Assembly: GCF_014170375.1 (NCBI RefSeq)
Contig: NZ_LZZW01000004.1
Span: 1-64,000, forward strand
Direction of reading: 5' to 3'
Source: Variovorax sp. UMC13
Lineage (GTDB): Bacteria > Pseudomonadota > Gammaproteobacteria > Burkholderiales > Burkholderiaceae_C
DNA length: 64,000 nt
Numbering within the stretch: position 1 is the first letter of the stretch; every line of letters starts with the position of its first letter. The position numbers and the translations under genes were made by a program. The notes under the pieces are model-generated. The model made no database searches. It saw only the letters and a list, made by a program, of their open reading frames with translations, and had not been told where the DNA came from. Positions 47,977 through 56,044 of this stretch are shown piece by piece.

Positions 47977-47998
47977 CGATGGTTGATTTGATCCATCG
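47977..47998. promoter_or_regulatory. Dyad, possible MarR operator
   Basis: CGATGG and CCATCG arms are separated by ten bases (TTGATTTGAT). The dyad lies 33 bp upstream of the marR start and 78 bp upstream of the Bug gene start, in the shared promoter region. Length and place fit a MarR operator, but the arms are short. Confidence 0.4.
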
Positions 47999-48075
47999 AC
48001 TGTAGCGTCGCCAGAATCGCCAGCGTCGGCCTTGCGTCCACCGCGGCCCCGCCCCCACACCACGGAGATCTCCCC

Positions 48076-49074
48076 ATGACCACGCCCTTCTCTTCCGCCC
48101 GGCGCCTCACGCGCCGCATGGCCGGCCTCGCGGCCGTTGCCGGCCTGTTCGCGATCGGCATGAACAGCGTGCAGGCCCAGGCCCAGCTCGACAGCCCGCT
48201 GCGCATCGTGGTCGGCTACGCCCCCGGCGGCGCGACCGACCGCGTGGCGCGCATCGTCGGCGACAAGCTGGCTGCCAAGCTGGGCGTGCCGGTGGTGGTC
48301 GACAACAAGCCCGGCGCCGGCGGCCGGCTGGCCGCGCAGCAAGTCAAGACCACGCCTGCCAACCAGAACGTGCTGATGCTGGCCAACCCCGCGGTGATGG
48401 TGGTGGCGCCGCTGGTCTTCAAGGACAACGGCTACGACGCCGAGCGCGACTTCGTGCCGGTCTCGCACGTCAACGACTACGACTTCGCGCTGGCCGTGTC
48501 GCCCACCCTGCCGGTGCGCGAGCTGAGCCACCTGCTGGCCTGGATGCGCGCCAACCCCAACCAGGCCAACGTCGGCGTGCCCGCGACCGGCAGCCTGCCG
48601 CACTTCTTCGCGCTGATGGTGGGCGAGAAGGCCAAGGTGCAGACGCAGGTGATCGGCTACCGCGGCTCGGCGCCGCTGCTCAACGACCTGCTGGGCGGCC
48701 AGGTGCCGGTGGCCATCGACACCTCCGACGTGGTGCTGCCGCAGCACGAGGCCGGCAAGCTGCGCATCCTGGCGCTGTCGGGCGCGCAGCGTTCGCCCTT
48801 CGCGCCCACGATCCCGACCTTCAAGGAGGCCGGCCTGGACCTCGCCGCCACCGGCTGGAACACCTTCTTCGCGCCCGCCACCATGCCCCGCGACAAGGTC
48901 GAGAAGCTGGCGCGGCTGATCCATGAAGTGATGCAAGACCCGGACACCACGCGCCGCTTCAAGGACTCGCTGATGACCCCGGTAGTCAGCACGCAGGCGC
49001 AGACCACCGCCATGCTCAAGGCCTACCGCGCGCAGTGGGCGCCCGTGGTGCAGAAGTCCGGCTACCAGCCATGA
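48076..49074 (+). CDS. Bug-family tripartite tricarboxylate transporter receptor
   Basis: The 332-residue periplasmic binding protein has a signal peptide (ending NSVQAQA) and the Bug/TctC pattern: LRIVVGYAPGGATDRVARIV, VVVDNKPGAGGRLAAQQV and PTIPTFKEAGLDLAATGW. It binds a carboxylate or related ligand. Betaproteobacteria carry many such receptors without adjacent TctAB genes; tctBA in this window is at 32930-34928. The following sulfatase suggests a sulfated or aromatic ligand. Confidence 0.92.
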   Translation: MTTPFSSARRLTRRMAGLAAVAGLFAIGMNSVQAQAQLDSPLRIVVGYAPGGATDRVARIVGDKLAAKLGVPVVVDNKPGAGGRLAAQQVKTTPANQNVLMLANPAVMVVAPLVFKDNGYDAERDFVPVSHVNDYDFALAVSPTLPVRELSHLLAWMRANPNQANVGVPATGSLPHFFALMVGEKAKVQTQVIGYRGSAPLLNDLLGGQVPVAIDTSDVVLPQHEAGKLRILALSGAQRSPFAPTIPTFKEAGLDLAATGWNTFFAPATMPRDKVEKLARLIHEVMQDPDTTRRFKDSLMTPVVSTQAQTTAMLKAYRAQWAPVVQKSGYQP

Positions 49075-49120
49075 GGACAGCTCACCCCCAGTCTTCGCGC
49101 ACTTCGTGTCGCTTCGCCAA

Positions 49121-49173
49121 CCCCCTTCCAGGGGGCAACACCAGCGGCCCGGCAAAGCCGGTTCCGCGGTGTT
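49121..49173 (+). repeat. Double stem-loop element downstream of the Bug gene
   Basis: A CCCCC-ttcca-GGGGG hairpin (49121-49135) is followed directly by a long interrupted stem. Its arms are AACACC (49137-49142), CGG and CCGGC, then GCCGG, CCG and GGTGTT (49168-49173), closing on AAA. It has no T tract, so it is not a classical terminator. It may be a copy of a dispersed intergenic repeat or a transcript-end structure of the Bug gene. Confidence 0.5.
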
Positions 49174-49213
49174 CCTCGAAAGGGATTTTCGGATTTACTG
49201 CTCGGGTCCGTCC

Positions 49214-50530
49214 ATGAAGAAACCCAATATCGTCTTCATCGTCGCCGACGATCTCGGCTACGCCGACCTCGGCTGCTACGGCGGGCGCGACGCGGTGTTC
49301 GGCCCGGTGTCGCCGGTGCTCGACGGCCTGGCGGCGAAGGGCCTGAAGCTCACGCAGGGCTACGCGAACTCGCCCGTGTGCTCGCCCACGCGCTTCGCGA
49401 TGATCACCGCGCGCTACCAGTACCGGCTGCGCGGCGCGGCCGAGGAGCCGATCCGCAGCGACAGCCGCGGCAGCAGCGCGCTGGGGCTGCCGCCCGAGCA
49501 CCCCACCCTGCCCTCGCTGCTGCGGGACAGCGGCTACCGCACCGCGCTGATCGGCAAGTGGCACCTCGGCTACCCGCCGCACTTCGGGCCGCTGCGCTCG
49601 GGTTACGAGGAGTTCTTCGGTCCGCTGTCGGGCGGGGTCGACTACTTCACGCACTGCGATTCCTCGGGCCGCCACGACCTCTGGGCCGGCGAGGAGGACG
49701 CGCAGCACGAGGGCTACCTCACCGACCTGCTGTCGCAGCGCGCGGTCGACTATGTCGAGCGCATGGCGCAGCAGGACGCCCCCTTCTTCCTGAGCCTGCA
49801 CTACACCGCGCCGCACTGGCCCTGGGAGACGCGTGACGACGCCGACAAGGCGCCCGCGGTGAAGGACAACCTGTTCGACCTCGCGGGCGGCAACATCCAC
49901 GTCTACCGCCGCATGGTCCATCACATGGACGAGGGCATCGGCCAGCTGATGGCCGCGCTCGAGAAGCACGGCCTGGCCGAGAACACGCTGGTGGTCTTCA
50001 CCAGCGACAACGGCGGCGAACGCTTCTCCGACAGCTGGCCGCTGGTGGGCGGCAAGATGGACCTCACCGAGGGCGGCATCCGCGTGCCCTGGATCGCGCA
50101 CTGGCCCGCGGTGATCGCACCCGGCGGCGAGAGCCGGCAGCTGTGCATGACCATGGACTGGTCGGCCACCATGCTCGATGCCGCGGGCGTGGCGCCCGCG
50201 CCCGGCTACGCGCTCGACGGCGTGTCGCTGATGCCGGTGCTGCGCGACGCGGCCCACAGCTTCGACCGCCCGCTGCACTGGCGCATGAACCACCGCGGCC
50301 AGCAGGCGCTGCGCCATGGCGACTGGAAGTACCTGCGCGTGGACGGCAACGAGTACCTGTTCAACATCCCGGCCGACGAACGCGAGCGCGCCAACCAGGC
50401 GCGGCGCGAACCCGAGCGGCTGGCGCAGATGCGCGCCGACTGGGAGGCCTGGAACGCCGGCATGCCGGCGATTCCGGCGGATGCGACGGTGAGCCTGGGG
50501 TATTCGGTGAAGGACATGCCGCAGCGCTGA
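49214..50530 (+). CDS. Sulfatase (arylsulfatase-type)
   Basis: The 438-residue protein has the type I sulfatase opening KKPNIVFIVADDLGYADLGC and the maturation motif CSPTR (in SPVCSPTRFAM), where Cys is turned into formylglycine. Metal and catalytic residues are seen in IGKWHLGY and VVFTSDNGGERF. No signal peptide is seen, so it may act in the cytoplasm, or an upstream start may be missing. It could release sulfate from a sulfate ester brought in with the help of the Bug receptor encoded before it. Confidence 0.92.
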   Translation: MKKPNIVFIVADDLGYADLGCYGGRDAVFGPVSPVLDGLAAKGLKLTQGYANSPVCSPTRFAMITARYQYRLRGAAEEPIRSDSRGSSALGLPPEHPTLPSLLRDSGYRTALIGKWHLGYPPHFGPLRSGYEEFFGPLSGGVDYFTHCDSSGRHDLWAGEEDAQHEGYLTDLLSQRAVDYVERMAQQDAPFFLSLHYTAPHWPWETRDDADKAPAVKDNLFDLAGGNIHVYRRMVHHMDEGIGQLMAALEKHGLAENTLVVFTSDNGGERFSDSWPLVGGKMDLTEGGIRVPWIAHWPAVIAPGGESRQLCMTMDWSATMLDAAGVAPAPGYALDGVSLMPVLRDAAHSFDRPLHWRMNHRGQQALRHGDWKYLRVDGNEYLFNIPADERERANQARREPERLAQMRADWEAWNAGMPAIPADATVSLGYSVKDMPQR

Positions 50531-50539
50531 GCGTTTTCC

Positions 50540-50563
50540 TATAATTCCTTACCTTTTGTAAGG
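50540..50563 (+). promoter_or_regulatory. vapBC promoter/operator
   Basis: TATAAT at 50540-50545 is a consensus -10. Directly after it comes the perfect dyad CCTTAC-cttttG-TAAGG (CCTTAC 50547-50552, GTAAGG 50558-50563). The right arm merges with the AAGGAG ribosome-binding site of vapB. A repressor on this dyad would block both the start of transcription and exposure of the binding site, as expected for VapB/VapBC autoregulation. Confidence 0.65.
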
Positions 50564-50570
50564 AGAGAAG

Positions 50571-50828
50571 ATGGCCATTGCCACCATGACCAGCAAGGGA
50601 CAGTTCACGATGCCCCTGTCCGTTCGCAAGGCGCTCGGTTTGCAGCCGGGTGCCAAAGTGGACTTCATCGCACAAGGCGACGGCTTCAAGGTCGTTGCAC
50701 TCGATACGCACGTCTCGACGCTCAAGGGACGGTTCGCTGGGCGCGTTGCCAAGCCTGTCAGCATCGAAGCGATGAACAAGGCCATTGCCGAAGGCTCTTC
50801 GTCGGGCCATCGCAAACCACCGCGCTAA
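50571..50828 (+). CDS. vapB: VapB-type antitoxin (AbrB/SpoVT fold)
   Basis: The 85-residue protein has the swapped-hairpin AbrB fold: MTSKGQFTMPLSVRKALGLQ, then PGAKVDFIAQGDGFKV. The C-terminal half (STLKGRFAGRVAKPVSIEAM) is the part that would wrap around the toxin. It binds its own promoter and neutralises VapC. AAGGAG lies 5 bp upstream of ATG 50571. The module has fewer GC-rich codons than its neighbours, which agrees with acquisition. Confidence 0.88.
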   Translation: MAIATMTSKGQFTMPLSVRKALGLQPGAKVDFIAQGDGFKVVALDTHVSTLKGRFAGRVAKPVSIEAMNKAIAEGSSSGHRKPPR

Positions 50829-50837
50829 GACTGCCGC

Positions 50838-51254
50838 ATGATCGGCCTCGATACCAACGTGCTCGTGCGCTATCTGGCGCAAGATGACCCCAAGCAATCG
50901 GCCATTGCCACGCGCTTCATCGAAACCCAACTTGACGAGCGCGTACCGGGCTTCATCAGCCTGGTCGTTCTCGTCGAGCTGTGCTGGGTGCTCGAGCGAA
51001 TCTACGCCGCGACACCAACGGAAATCGGCGAGATGGTCGATGACCTGCTGAACACACCAACCTTCCATCTGCAGAACCGGGAAGCAGTACACGAAGCAAC
51101 TCGGCAGTTGCTCACAGCGCGAAACACCAAGGCGCAAGGCGCAGGCTTTGCAGATCGGGTGATTGCACAAGTTGCGTTGAAAGAAGGCTGCTCGTCGACC
51201 GTGAGCTTCGACCGCGCCGCAGTGCGCAGCGCCGGCATGACGCTGCTGAGCTAA
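50838..51254 (+). CDS. vapC: VapC-type PIN-domain toxin
   Basis: The 138-residue PIN-domain ribonuclease has all acidic residues of the Mg-binding site: Asp5 (IGLDTNVLVR), Glu in VELCWVLE, Asp in GFADRVIAQ and Asp in VSFDRAA. The length is normal for VapC. Toxins of this family cut tRNA or rRNA. The gene starts 9 bp after vapB, as usual for the pair. It looks intact. Confidence 0.9.
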   Translation: MIGLDTNVLVRYLAQDDPKQSAIATRFIETQLDERVPGFISLVVLVELCWVLERIYAATPTEIGEMVDDLLNTPTFHLQNREAVHEATRQLLTARNTKAQGAGFADRVIAQVALKEGCSSTVSFDRAAVRSAGMTLLS

Positions 51255-51266
51255 GGGGCGCCGCCC

Positions 51267-52019
51267 CTACAACACCTTGACCGCGCGCCCGATGAACTGG
51301 ATCGGCCCGGTCGGGCGGTCCAGCGGCGAGCCGTTGGCCGGCTCCAGCGTGAGTTCGAACAGCTGGTTGGCCTCCAGCGGCGGCAGCTTGTCCAGCGGCA
51401 CGCGCAGCGGCTGGCCCGGCGTGACCAGGCCCAGCGACACCGGGCCGCGCCAAGCGTCGGCCTTGGTCCAGAACTGCAGCGACTTGTCGCTCGGCACCGC
51501 CACCGTGCCCAGCGGGATCAGGCTCAGCTGCTCCTGCTGGCGGCCGCCGGTCTGCACCACCCAGCCCGGTGCCTTGTCCTGCGGCGCGACCAGCACCACC
51601 ATGTACTGCGGCACCGCGGGGGCCTGCACGCGCAGCACCAGCACGGCCGCCATCACGGCCGCGGCCGCGAAGCCGGAGCCCGCGAGGCCGCGCCAGAGGT
51701 TCAGGTTGTTCCACCAGCCCTGCACGCCCGAGACGGCGCGGCGCGTGTTCGCCGAGACGGACGCAGCCGAGGGCCGCACGCTGGCCTCGATGCGCCGCCA
51801 CAGCGAGGGCGAAGGCTCGACCGGTTCGGCCAGCGCGGTCAGGGGATGCAGCCGCTGTTCCCACGCATCGACCGCGTCGCGCAGCGCGCGATCGCTCGCC
51901 ATGCGCGACTCGACCTCGCGGCGGCGCGCGGCCGAGAGCGTGCCCAGCACGTACTCGCCCGCCAGCGCCTGCAGGGCGTCGTCGTCGTTGGCGGCGTCAA
52001 AAGGGTTGTTCGGGTTCAT
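51267..52019 (-). CDS. RskA-type anti-sigma factor
   Basis: The 250-residue protein has a short zinc-free anti-sigma N-terminus (LAGEYVLGTLSAARRREVES) and one membrane span near 115-135 (GSGFAAAAVMAAVLVLRVQA). A C-terminal RskA domain follows (LQFWTKADAWRGPVSLGLVT). It holds the ECF sigma factor encoded just before it, with a 4-bp overlap, at the membrane until a signal triggers release. Confidence 0.9.
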   Translation of the reverse strand: MNPNNPFDAANDDDALQALAGEYVLGTLSAARRREVESRMASDRALRDAVDAWEQRLHPLTALAEPVEPSPSLWRRIEASVRPSAASVSANTRRAVSGVQGWWNNLNLWRGLAGSGFAAAAVMAAVLVLRVQAPAVPQYMVVLVAPQDKAPGWVVQTGGRQQEQLSLIPLGTVAVPSDKSLQFWTKADAWRGPVSLGLVTPGQPLRVPLDKLPPLEANQLFELTLEPANGSPLDRPTGPIQFIGRAVKVL

Positions 52020-52579
52020 GTCATGCACTCGCGCAGCGCGCGCATGCCGCGCTGGATCCAGGCCTTGACCGTGCCCAGCGGCGTCTTCGTGCGCTCGGCG
52101 ATCTCGCCGTGCGAGCAGCCGTCGACATAGGCCAGCACGATGCACTCGCGCCGTCCGGGTTCCAGTTGGTCGAGGCAGCCATCGAGACGGCCGAGCTCGA
52201 CGCGGGTCTCGGCCGCATCGCGTGTCGTCGCATGGTGGTCCACCGCCATTCCGTCCTCGAGCGCCGTCGCGGTCTCTTCATCGACCGGCACGTCGCGCGC
52301 GTTGTTGCGAACCCAGCTCAGCGCGGCGTTGCGCACCACGCTGTAGATCCAGCCGCGGCCCGCGCCGCGTGCCGCATCGAAGGTGCCGGCGCGCTGCCAG
52401 ATCGCGACGAAGGCGTCGTGCAGCACGTCCTCGGCGACCTGGCGCTGCCGCACGATGCGCAGCGCCACGCCCAGCAGATAGCGGCTCTCGCGCGCATAGA
52501 TCCGTGCGAGCGCGGCCTGCTCGCCCCCGGCACAGGCGACGAGCGCGGCTTCGTAGTCGAAATCGTCGGGAGCGGGCAA
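52016..52579 (-). CDS. SigK-type ECF sigma factor
   Basis: The 187-residue protein has region 2 (YARESRYLLGVALRIVRQRQ, VAEDVLHDAFVAIWQRAG) and region 4 (SHGEIAERTKTPLGTVKAWI). It belongs to the SigK/RpoE-like ECF group whose partner is RskA. The probable regulon includes the adjacent DUF3455 lipoprotein and ferritin-like genes, since the same locus structure recurs with SigK systems. The start ATG 52579 gives a complete region 2. Confidence 0.9.
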   Translation of the reverse strand: MPAPDDFDYEAALVACAGGEQAALARIYARESRYLLGVALRIVRQRQVAEDVLHDAFVAIWQRAGTFDAARGAGRGWIYSVVRNAALSWVRNNARDVPVDEETATALEDGMAVDHHATTRDAAETRVELGRLDGCLDQLEPGRRECIVLAYVDGCSHGEIAERTKTPLGTVKAWIQRGMRALRECMT

Positions 52580-52663
52580 GGGCTTGGGAGGAAGGTCGAA
52601 GGAGCCCGGATATTAGTCGAGCCCACCGCCCTCAGGCCCGAAAGCCCTTGCCGCGCTGGCCGA

Positions 52664-53239
52664 TCAGGCGGCCTTCCAGAAGATGTAGTCGGCCTGGTAC
52701 TTGACGGTCGTCTTCTGGCCCTTGTTCATCGGCGTGCAGGGCGTGGCCGCCGGTGCCACACCGCCGGTCAGCGCGACGCGCTGGATGTAGGTCACGCCGT
52801 TCATCGCGCCCGAGCCCATCGCGGGGTTGGCCTTGACCAGCTGGAACGGCAGGCTGGTCGGGCCCGAGGGCGCGACCGCGAGCTGCGTGGCGGTGAGCTT
52901 GGAGCCGTCGTTCGCTTCCCAGGTGGCCGGCGGGCCGTAGTACTTGCCGACCTGCTTGCCCGCGCGGTCGTTGAGCACCGCATTGGGGCCGACGAAGACC
53001 CATTCGGTCTGGCCGGGCATGTTGGCCTTGTCGCGGCATTCGTAGGTGATGTCGCCCACGCCCACGGTTTCCCACGCCACCTTGTTGCCGGCGGGCACCT
53101 GGATGCTCGGCGGCAGGCTGGTCTGCGAGAACGTGGACATGGCGCCCTTGTTGCTCATCGAGCCGCAGGCGGCCAGGACGGCGGCGGAAGCCACGAGCGC
53201 GGTCACGGCGACGGGACGGAAGGAAGTCAGTTGACGCAT
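52664..53239 (-). CDS. DUF3455 lipoprotein
   Basis: The 191-residue protein has a lipobox (AVLAACGS) near residue 25 and the DUF3455 pattern: PPSIQVPAGNKVAWETVGVG, DITYECRDK, YYGPPATWEANDGSKLTATQ, and a final DYIFWKA. Function of the family is unknown to me. GGAGC lies before the ATG at 53239. Its gene lies just upstream of the sigma/anti-sigma pair and reads in the same direction. Confidence 0.87.
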   Translation of the reverse strand: MRQLTSFRPVAVTALVASAAVLAACGSMSNKGAMSTFSQTSLPPSIQVPAGNKVAWETVGVGDITYECRDKANMPGQTEWVFVGPNAVLNDRAGKQVGKYYGPPATWEANDGSKLTATQLAVAPSGPTSLPFQLVKANPAMGSGAMNGVTYIQRVALTGGVAPAATPCTPMNKGQKTTVKYQADYIFWKAA

Positions 53240-53564
53240 GGGAAGCTCCTTGGAAGTTGCGGGTGGGCAGCGGGTTTTGCTTGCTGCTGCAGGTACTACC
53301 CACCAGACGCCGCTTTGGATGCAGCGATCCGCAAATATTTTTTCGCCTCGCTTTTCATTGGGGACTCGCGCGTAAACCCTCGGTGCGCGGCAACGCCTGC
53401 TTACCAGTGGCTGCATCCGTTGCCGCATCGCCCGCCGTATCCCCTGCAGGGCGAACGGCTTCCCGTCGATCGCCCCACCCGCTCCGCAGTGCATGTCGCA
53501 CTGCGGTGGTCAACGTTGTTGCGGTGACTGCGTCGGAAGCGAAGCGTGCCGCTCAGGAGATGTG
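53240..53564. other. 325-bp divergent intergenic region without a gene
   Basis: It separates the DUF3455 gene (leftward) from the ferritin-like gene (rightward) and so must hold two promoters. I see an AT-rich patch, AAATATTTTTTCGCC, near 53333-53347 and a 9-bp inverted repeat GGATGCAGC/GCTGCATCC (53317-53325 and 53410-53418) that is weak evidence for an operator. No convincing coding frame or RNA structure is visible. Confidence 0.6.
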
Positions 53565-54545
53565 ATGCTTGGAATTCCTGTGACTCTGGACCTCTTGCAG
53601 AAACGCACCGAGAAGCTTGCCGACCGGCGACGCTTCTTCCGCAAGGGCGGTGGCTTCGCGGTAGGCATGGCGGGCGGCGCGATCCTCGCGGCCTGCGGCG
53701 GTGGCGGCGGCAACGCGATCGGCCAGGCCACGCCGAACGGCGGCGGGCCGAGCGATATCGACATCCTCAACTTCGCGCTGAACCTCGAATACCTCGAGGC
53801 CCAGTTCTACCAGTACGCGGTGTTCGGCACCGGCCTGCCCGAGAGCCAGCTGGGCGGCAGCGGCAAGCGCGGCGCGGTGCGCGGCGGCCATGCGGTGCCG
53901 TTCAAGGACCCGGTGGTGGCGCAGTACGCCCGCGAGATCGCCAAGGACGAGGCCGACCATGTGCGCTTCCTGCGCAGCGTGCTGGGCAGCGCCGCGGTGG
54001 CGCAGCCCGACATCGACGTGAGCGCCGACATGAACGGCGCCTTCTCCTCGGCGGCGCGCGCGGCCGGGCTGATCAAGGCGGGCGAGGCCTTCGACCCCTA
54101 CGCGAGCGACGAGGCCTTCCTGTTCGGCGCCTTCATCTTCGAGGACGTGGGCGTGACCGCGTACAAGGGCGCGGCCCCGCTGATCGCCAACAAGACCTAC
54201 CTCGAGGCCGCCGCCGGCATCCTTGCGGCCGAGGCCTACCACGCGGGGCTGGTGCGCACGGTGCTGTACGCGAAGGGCATCGAGACGCCTTCGCTGCGCA
54301 CCGGTGCCGACGCGATCTCAAACGCGCGCGATTCGCTCGATGCATCCACCGACGTCGACCAGGGCATCAGCGGCACGGCCGGCATGTCGAACATCGTGCC
54401 GCTCGACGACAACGGCATCGCCTACAGCCGCAGCCCGGGCGACGTGCTCAACATCGTCTACCTGACGCCGGCCGCGGCCGACAAGGGCGGCTTCTTCCCG
54501 AGCGGCGTCAACGGCACGCTCAACCTGAGCTCCGCCTTTGCCTGA
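53565..54545 (+). CDS. Exported ferritin-like domain protein
   Basis: The 326-residue protein has a twin-Arg-type signal (DRRRFFRKGGGFAVG) that ends in a lipobox-like ILAAC near residue 45, so it is exported and perhaps lipidated. The ferritin_2-type four-helix domain shows NLEYLEAQFYQYAV, KDEADHVRFLRSV, FEDVGVTAYKG and AAEAYHAGLVR, with carboxylate and His ligands for a di-metal centre. It may store or oxidise a metal in the periplasm. The ZIP transporter encoded next would fit metal handling. AGGAG precedes ATG 53565. Confidence 0.87.
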   Translation: MLGIPVTLDLLQKRTEKLADRRRFFRKGGGFAVGMAGGAILAACGGGGGNAIGQATPNGGGPSDIDILNFALNLEYLEAQFYQYAVFGTGLPESQLGGSGKRGAVRGGHAVPFKDPVVAQYAREIAKDEADHVRFLRSVLGSAAVAQPDIDVSADMNGAFSSAARAAGLIKAGEAFDPYASDEAFLFGAFIFEDVGVTAYKGAAPLIANKTYLEAAAGILAAEAYHAGLVRTVLYAKGIETPSLRTGADAISNARDSLDASTDVDQGISGTAGMSNIVPLDDNGIAYSRSPGDVLNIVYLTPAAADKGGFFPSGVNGTLNLSSAFA

Positions 54546-54551
54546 GCCGTG

Positions 54552-54584
54552 GGCGGCGGATGCGCATCGCGCGCATCCGCCGCC
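54552..54584 (+). terminator. Long perfect hairpin after the ferritin-like gene
   Basis: A perfect 14-bp stem (GGCGGCGGATGCGC at 54552-54565 with its complement at 54571-54584) closes on ATCGC. It starts 7 bp after the stop codon and 33 bp before the ZIP gene. It lacks a T tract, so it may be a transcript-stabilising or partial-termination structure. Confidence 0.55.
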
Positions 54585-54616
54585 ATCGCATTGCGCACCT
54601 GTCCCAGGAGTCGACC

Positions 54617-55543
54617 ATGGACCTGCCCTCGCTGCCCGTTGCCCCCTCCGATGCGGGCCTGCCTGCACCGCCGCACCACCACCCGTGGCGACGAAGGATC
54701 GGCTTCGCCATCGTGCTGGCCGGCGCCGCGGCGCTGGCCTGGCAGGCCGCGCAGGCCATCGACGGCAGCGACCCGCGCATGCGCGGCGCCATCCTCGGCG
54801 GGCTGTTTGCCGCCTTCGCGACCGCACTGGGCACCGTGCCCGTGCTGCTGTCGCAGCAATTCTCTCAACGCACCTACGACAGCATGCTGGGCTTCGGCGC
54901 CGGCGTGATGCTGGCCGCCAGTTCCTTCTCGCTGGTGATCCCCGCGCTGGCGGCCGCCAAGGCCCAGGGCGCGGGCGGCTGGGGCGCCGGTGGCATCGTG
55001 GGCATGGGCATCCTGCTCGGTGCCGCGCTGCTGCTGGCCATCGACCGGCTCGTGCCGCACGAGCATTTCGTCAAGGGCCTCGAAGGTCCGCAGGCGCGTG
55101 CGCTCAAGCGCGTGTGGCTGTTCGTGCTCGCGATCTCGCTGCACAACCTGCCCGAAGGCCTGGCCATCGGCGTGGCCTTTGCGGGCTCCGACCCGGTGGG
55201 CGCGACCGCGCTCGCCACCGGCATCTCGATCCAGGACGTGCCCGAGGGCATGGTGGTCGCGCTGGCCTTGCGCAGCGTCGGCTACGGCCGCTGGCTGTCG
55301 GCCGGGCTGGGCGTGCTGTCGGGCCTGGTCGAACCGATCGCGGCCGTGTTCGGCGCCGCCGTCATCGGCATCTCGGCGAGCCTGCTGCCCTGGGGCCTGG
55401 CGCTGGCCGCCGGCGCGATGCTGTTCGTGATCAGCCACGAGATCATTCCCGAATCGCACCGCAAGGGCCACGAGGCCTATGCCACCGGCGGACTGATGCT
55501 GGGCTTCGTGGTGATGATGCTGCTGGACACGGCGCTGGCCTGA
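54617..55543 (+). CDS. ZIP-family metal transporter
   Basis: The 308-residue protein has eight membrane spans and the ZIP metal-binding helices: SLHNLPEGLAIGVAFAGSD in span 4 and QDVPEGMVVAL plus ISHEIIPESHRKG later. The N-terminus has a His-rich start (PPHHHPW). ZIP proteins import Zn, Fe or Mn. AGGAG is 7 bp upstream of ATG 54617. Placement next to a ferritin-like protein and an ECF sigma locus suggests a shared metal-stress role. Confidence 0.92.
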   Translation: MDLPSLPVAPSDAGLPAPPHHHPWRRRIGFAIVLAGAAALAWQAAQAIDGSDPRMRGAILGGLFAAFATALGTVPVLLSQQFSQRTYDSMLGFGAGVMLAASSFSLVIPALAAAKAQGAGGWGAGGIVGMGILLGAALLLAIDRLVPHEHFVKGLEGPQARALKRVWLFVLAISLHNLPEGLAIGVAFAGSDPVGATALATGISIQDVPEGMVVALALRSVGYGRWLSAGLGVLSGLVEPIAAVFGAAVIGISASLLPWGLALAAGAMLFVISHEIIPESHRKGHEAYATGGLMLGFVVMMLLDTALA

Positions 55544-55694
55544 AGCGGGCGCGCGAAGCGCTGTGGGCCGCGTCCCACGCTGCGACGGGCCGTCTGCCGG
55601 TCATCCGAAGGTGCGCCGCTTGCGTATCTACAGGGCAGACCCATGGGGCCGAGGTCCCGTCCTTTTGCTTTTCCTTTTCTTCAGGAGCTTTTTC

Positions 55695-56012
55695 ATGAAC
55701 AAGATCGTCAGCGCCGCAGCCATCGGCCTCTTCGCCTTCGCCGCCCACGCCCAATCCAACCCGCCGGGCGCGCCCGTGCCGCCGAACACCCCGGGCTATG
55801 CCACCGGCAAGTCCGAGATGGCGGGCGAAGCGCGCAAGAACAACCGTCCGCAGGGCCAGGTGAAGGGTCCGGCCGGCGATGCACCGCGCACGCCCGAAGG
55901 CGGCGCCATCGGCACCGACCGTGCCGCCGTCGCCGGCGAGAAGCGGGCCGAGACGCGCGACACGCGCCGCCCGAACAAGCGTCCGTCGATGCAGGGCGGC
56001 ACGCCCAAGTAA
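55695..56012 (+). CDS. Small secreted basic protein (105 aa)
   Basis: The 105-residue protein has a Sec signal (MNKIVSAAAIGLFAFAAHAQ). The mature part is low-complexity, rich in Gly, Pro, Ala and Arg, with no recognisable domain (for example NTPGYATGKSEMAGEARKNN). It is likely disordered and periplasmic. CAGGAG lies 9 bp upstream. Function is unknown. Confidence 0.75.
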   Translation: MNKIVSAAAIGLFAFAAHAQSNPPGAPVPPNTPGYATGKSEMAGEARKNNRPQGQVKGPAGDAPRTPEGGAIGTDRAAVAGEKRAETRDTRRPNKRPSMQGGTPK

Positions 56013-56044
56013 GCACGCCGGCCCGAACCCGCCGCGGCGGCGGG

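Noticed and set aside
32930..49074. TctAB (32930-34928) and the Bug receptor (48076) as one transporter
   Set aside because: They are 13 kb apart with many unrelated genes between and no shared regulatory site. Pairing would be speculation.
53317..53418. 9-bp inverted repeat GGATGCAGC/GCTGCATCC as a sigma-factor or repressor site
   Set aside because: The arms are 84 bp apart and not near a recognisable promoter, so chance is a fair explanation. It is only noted in the intergenic entry.
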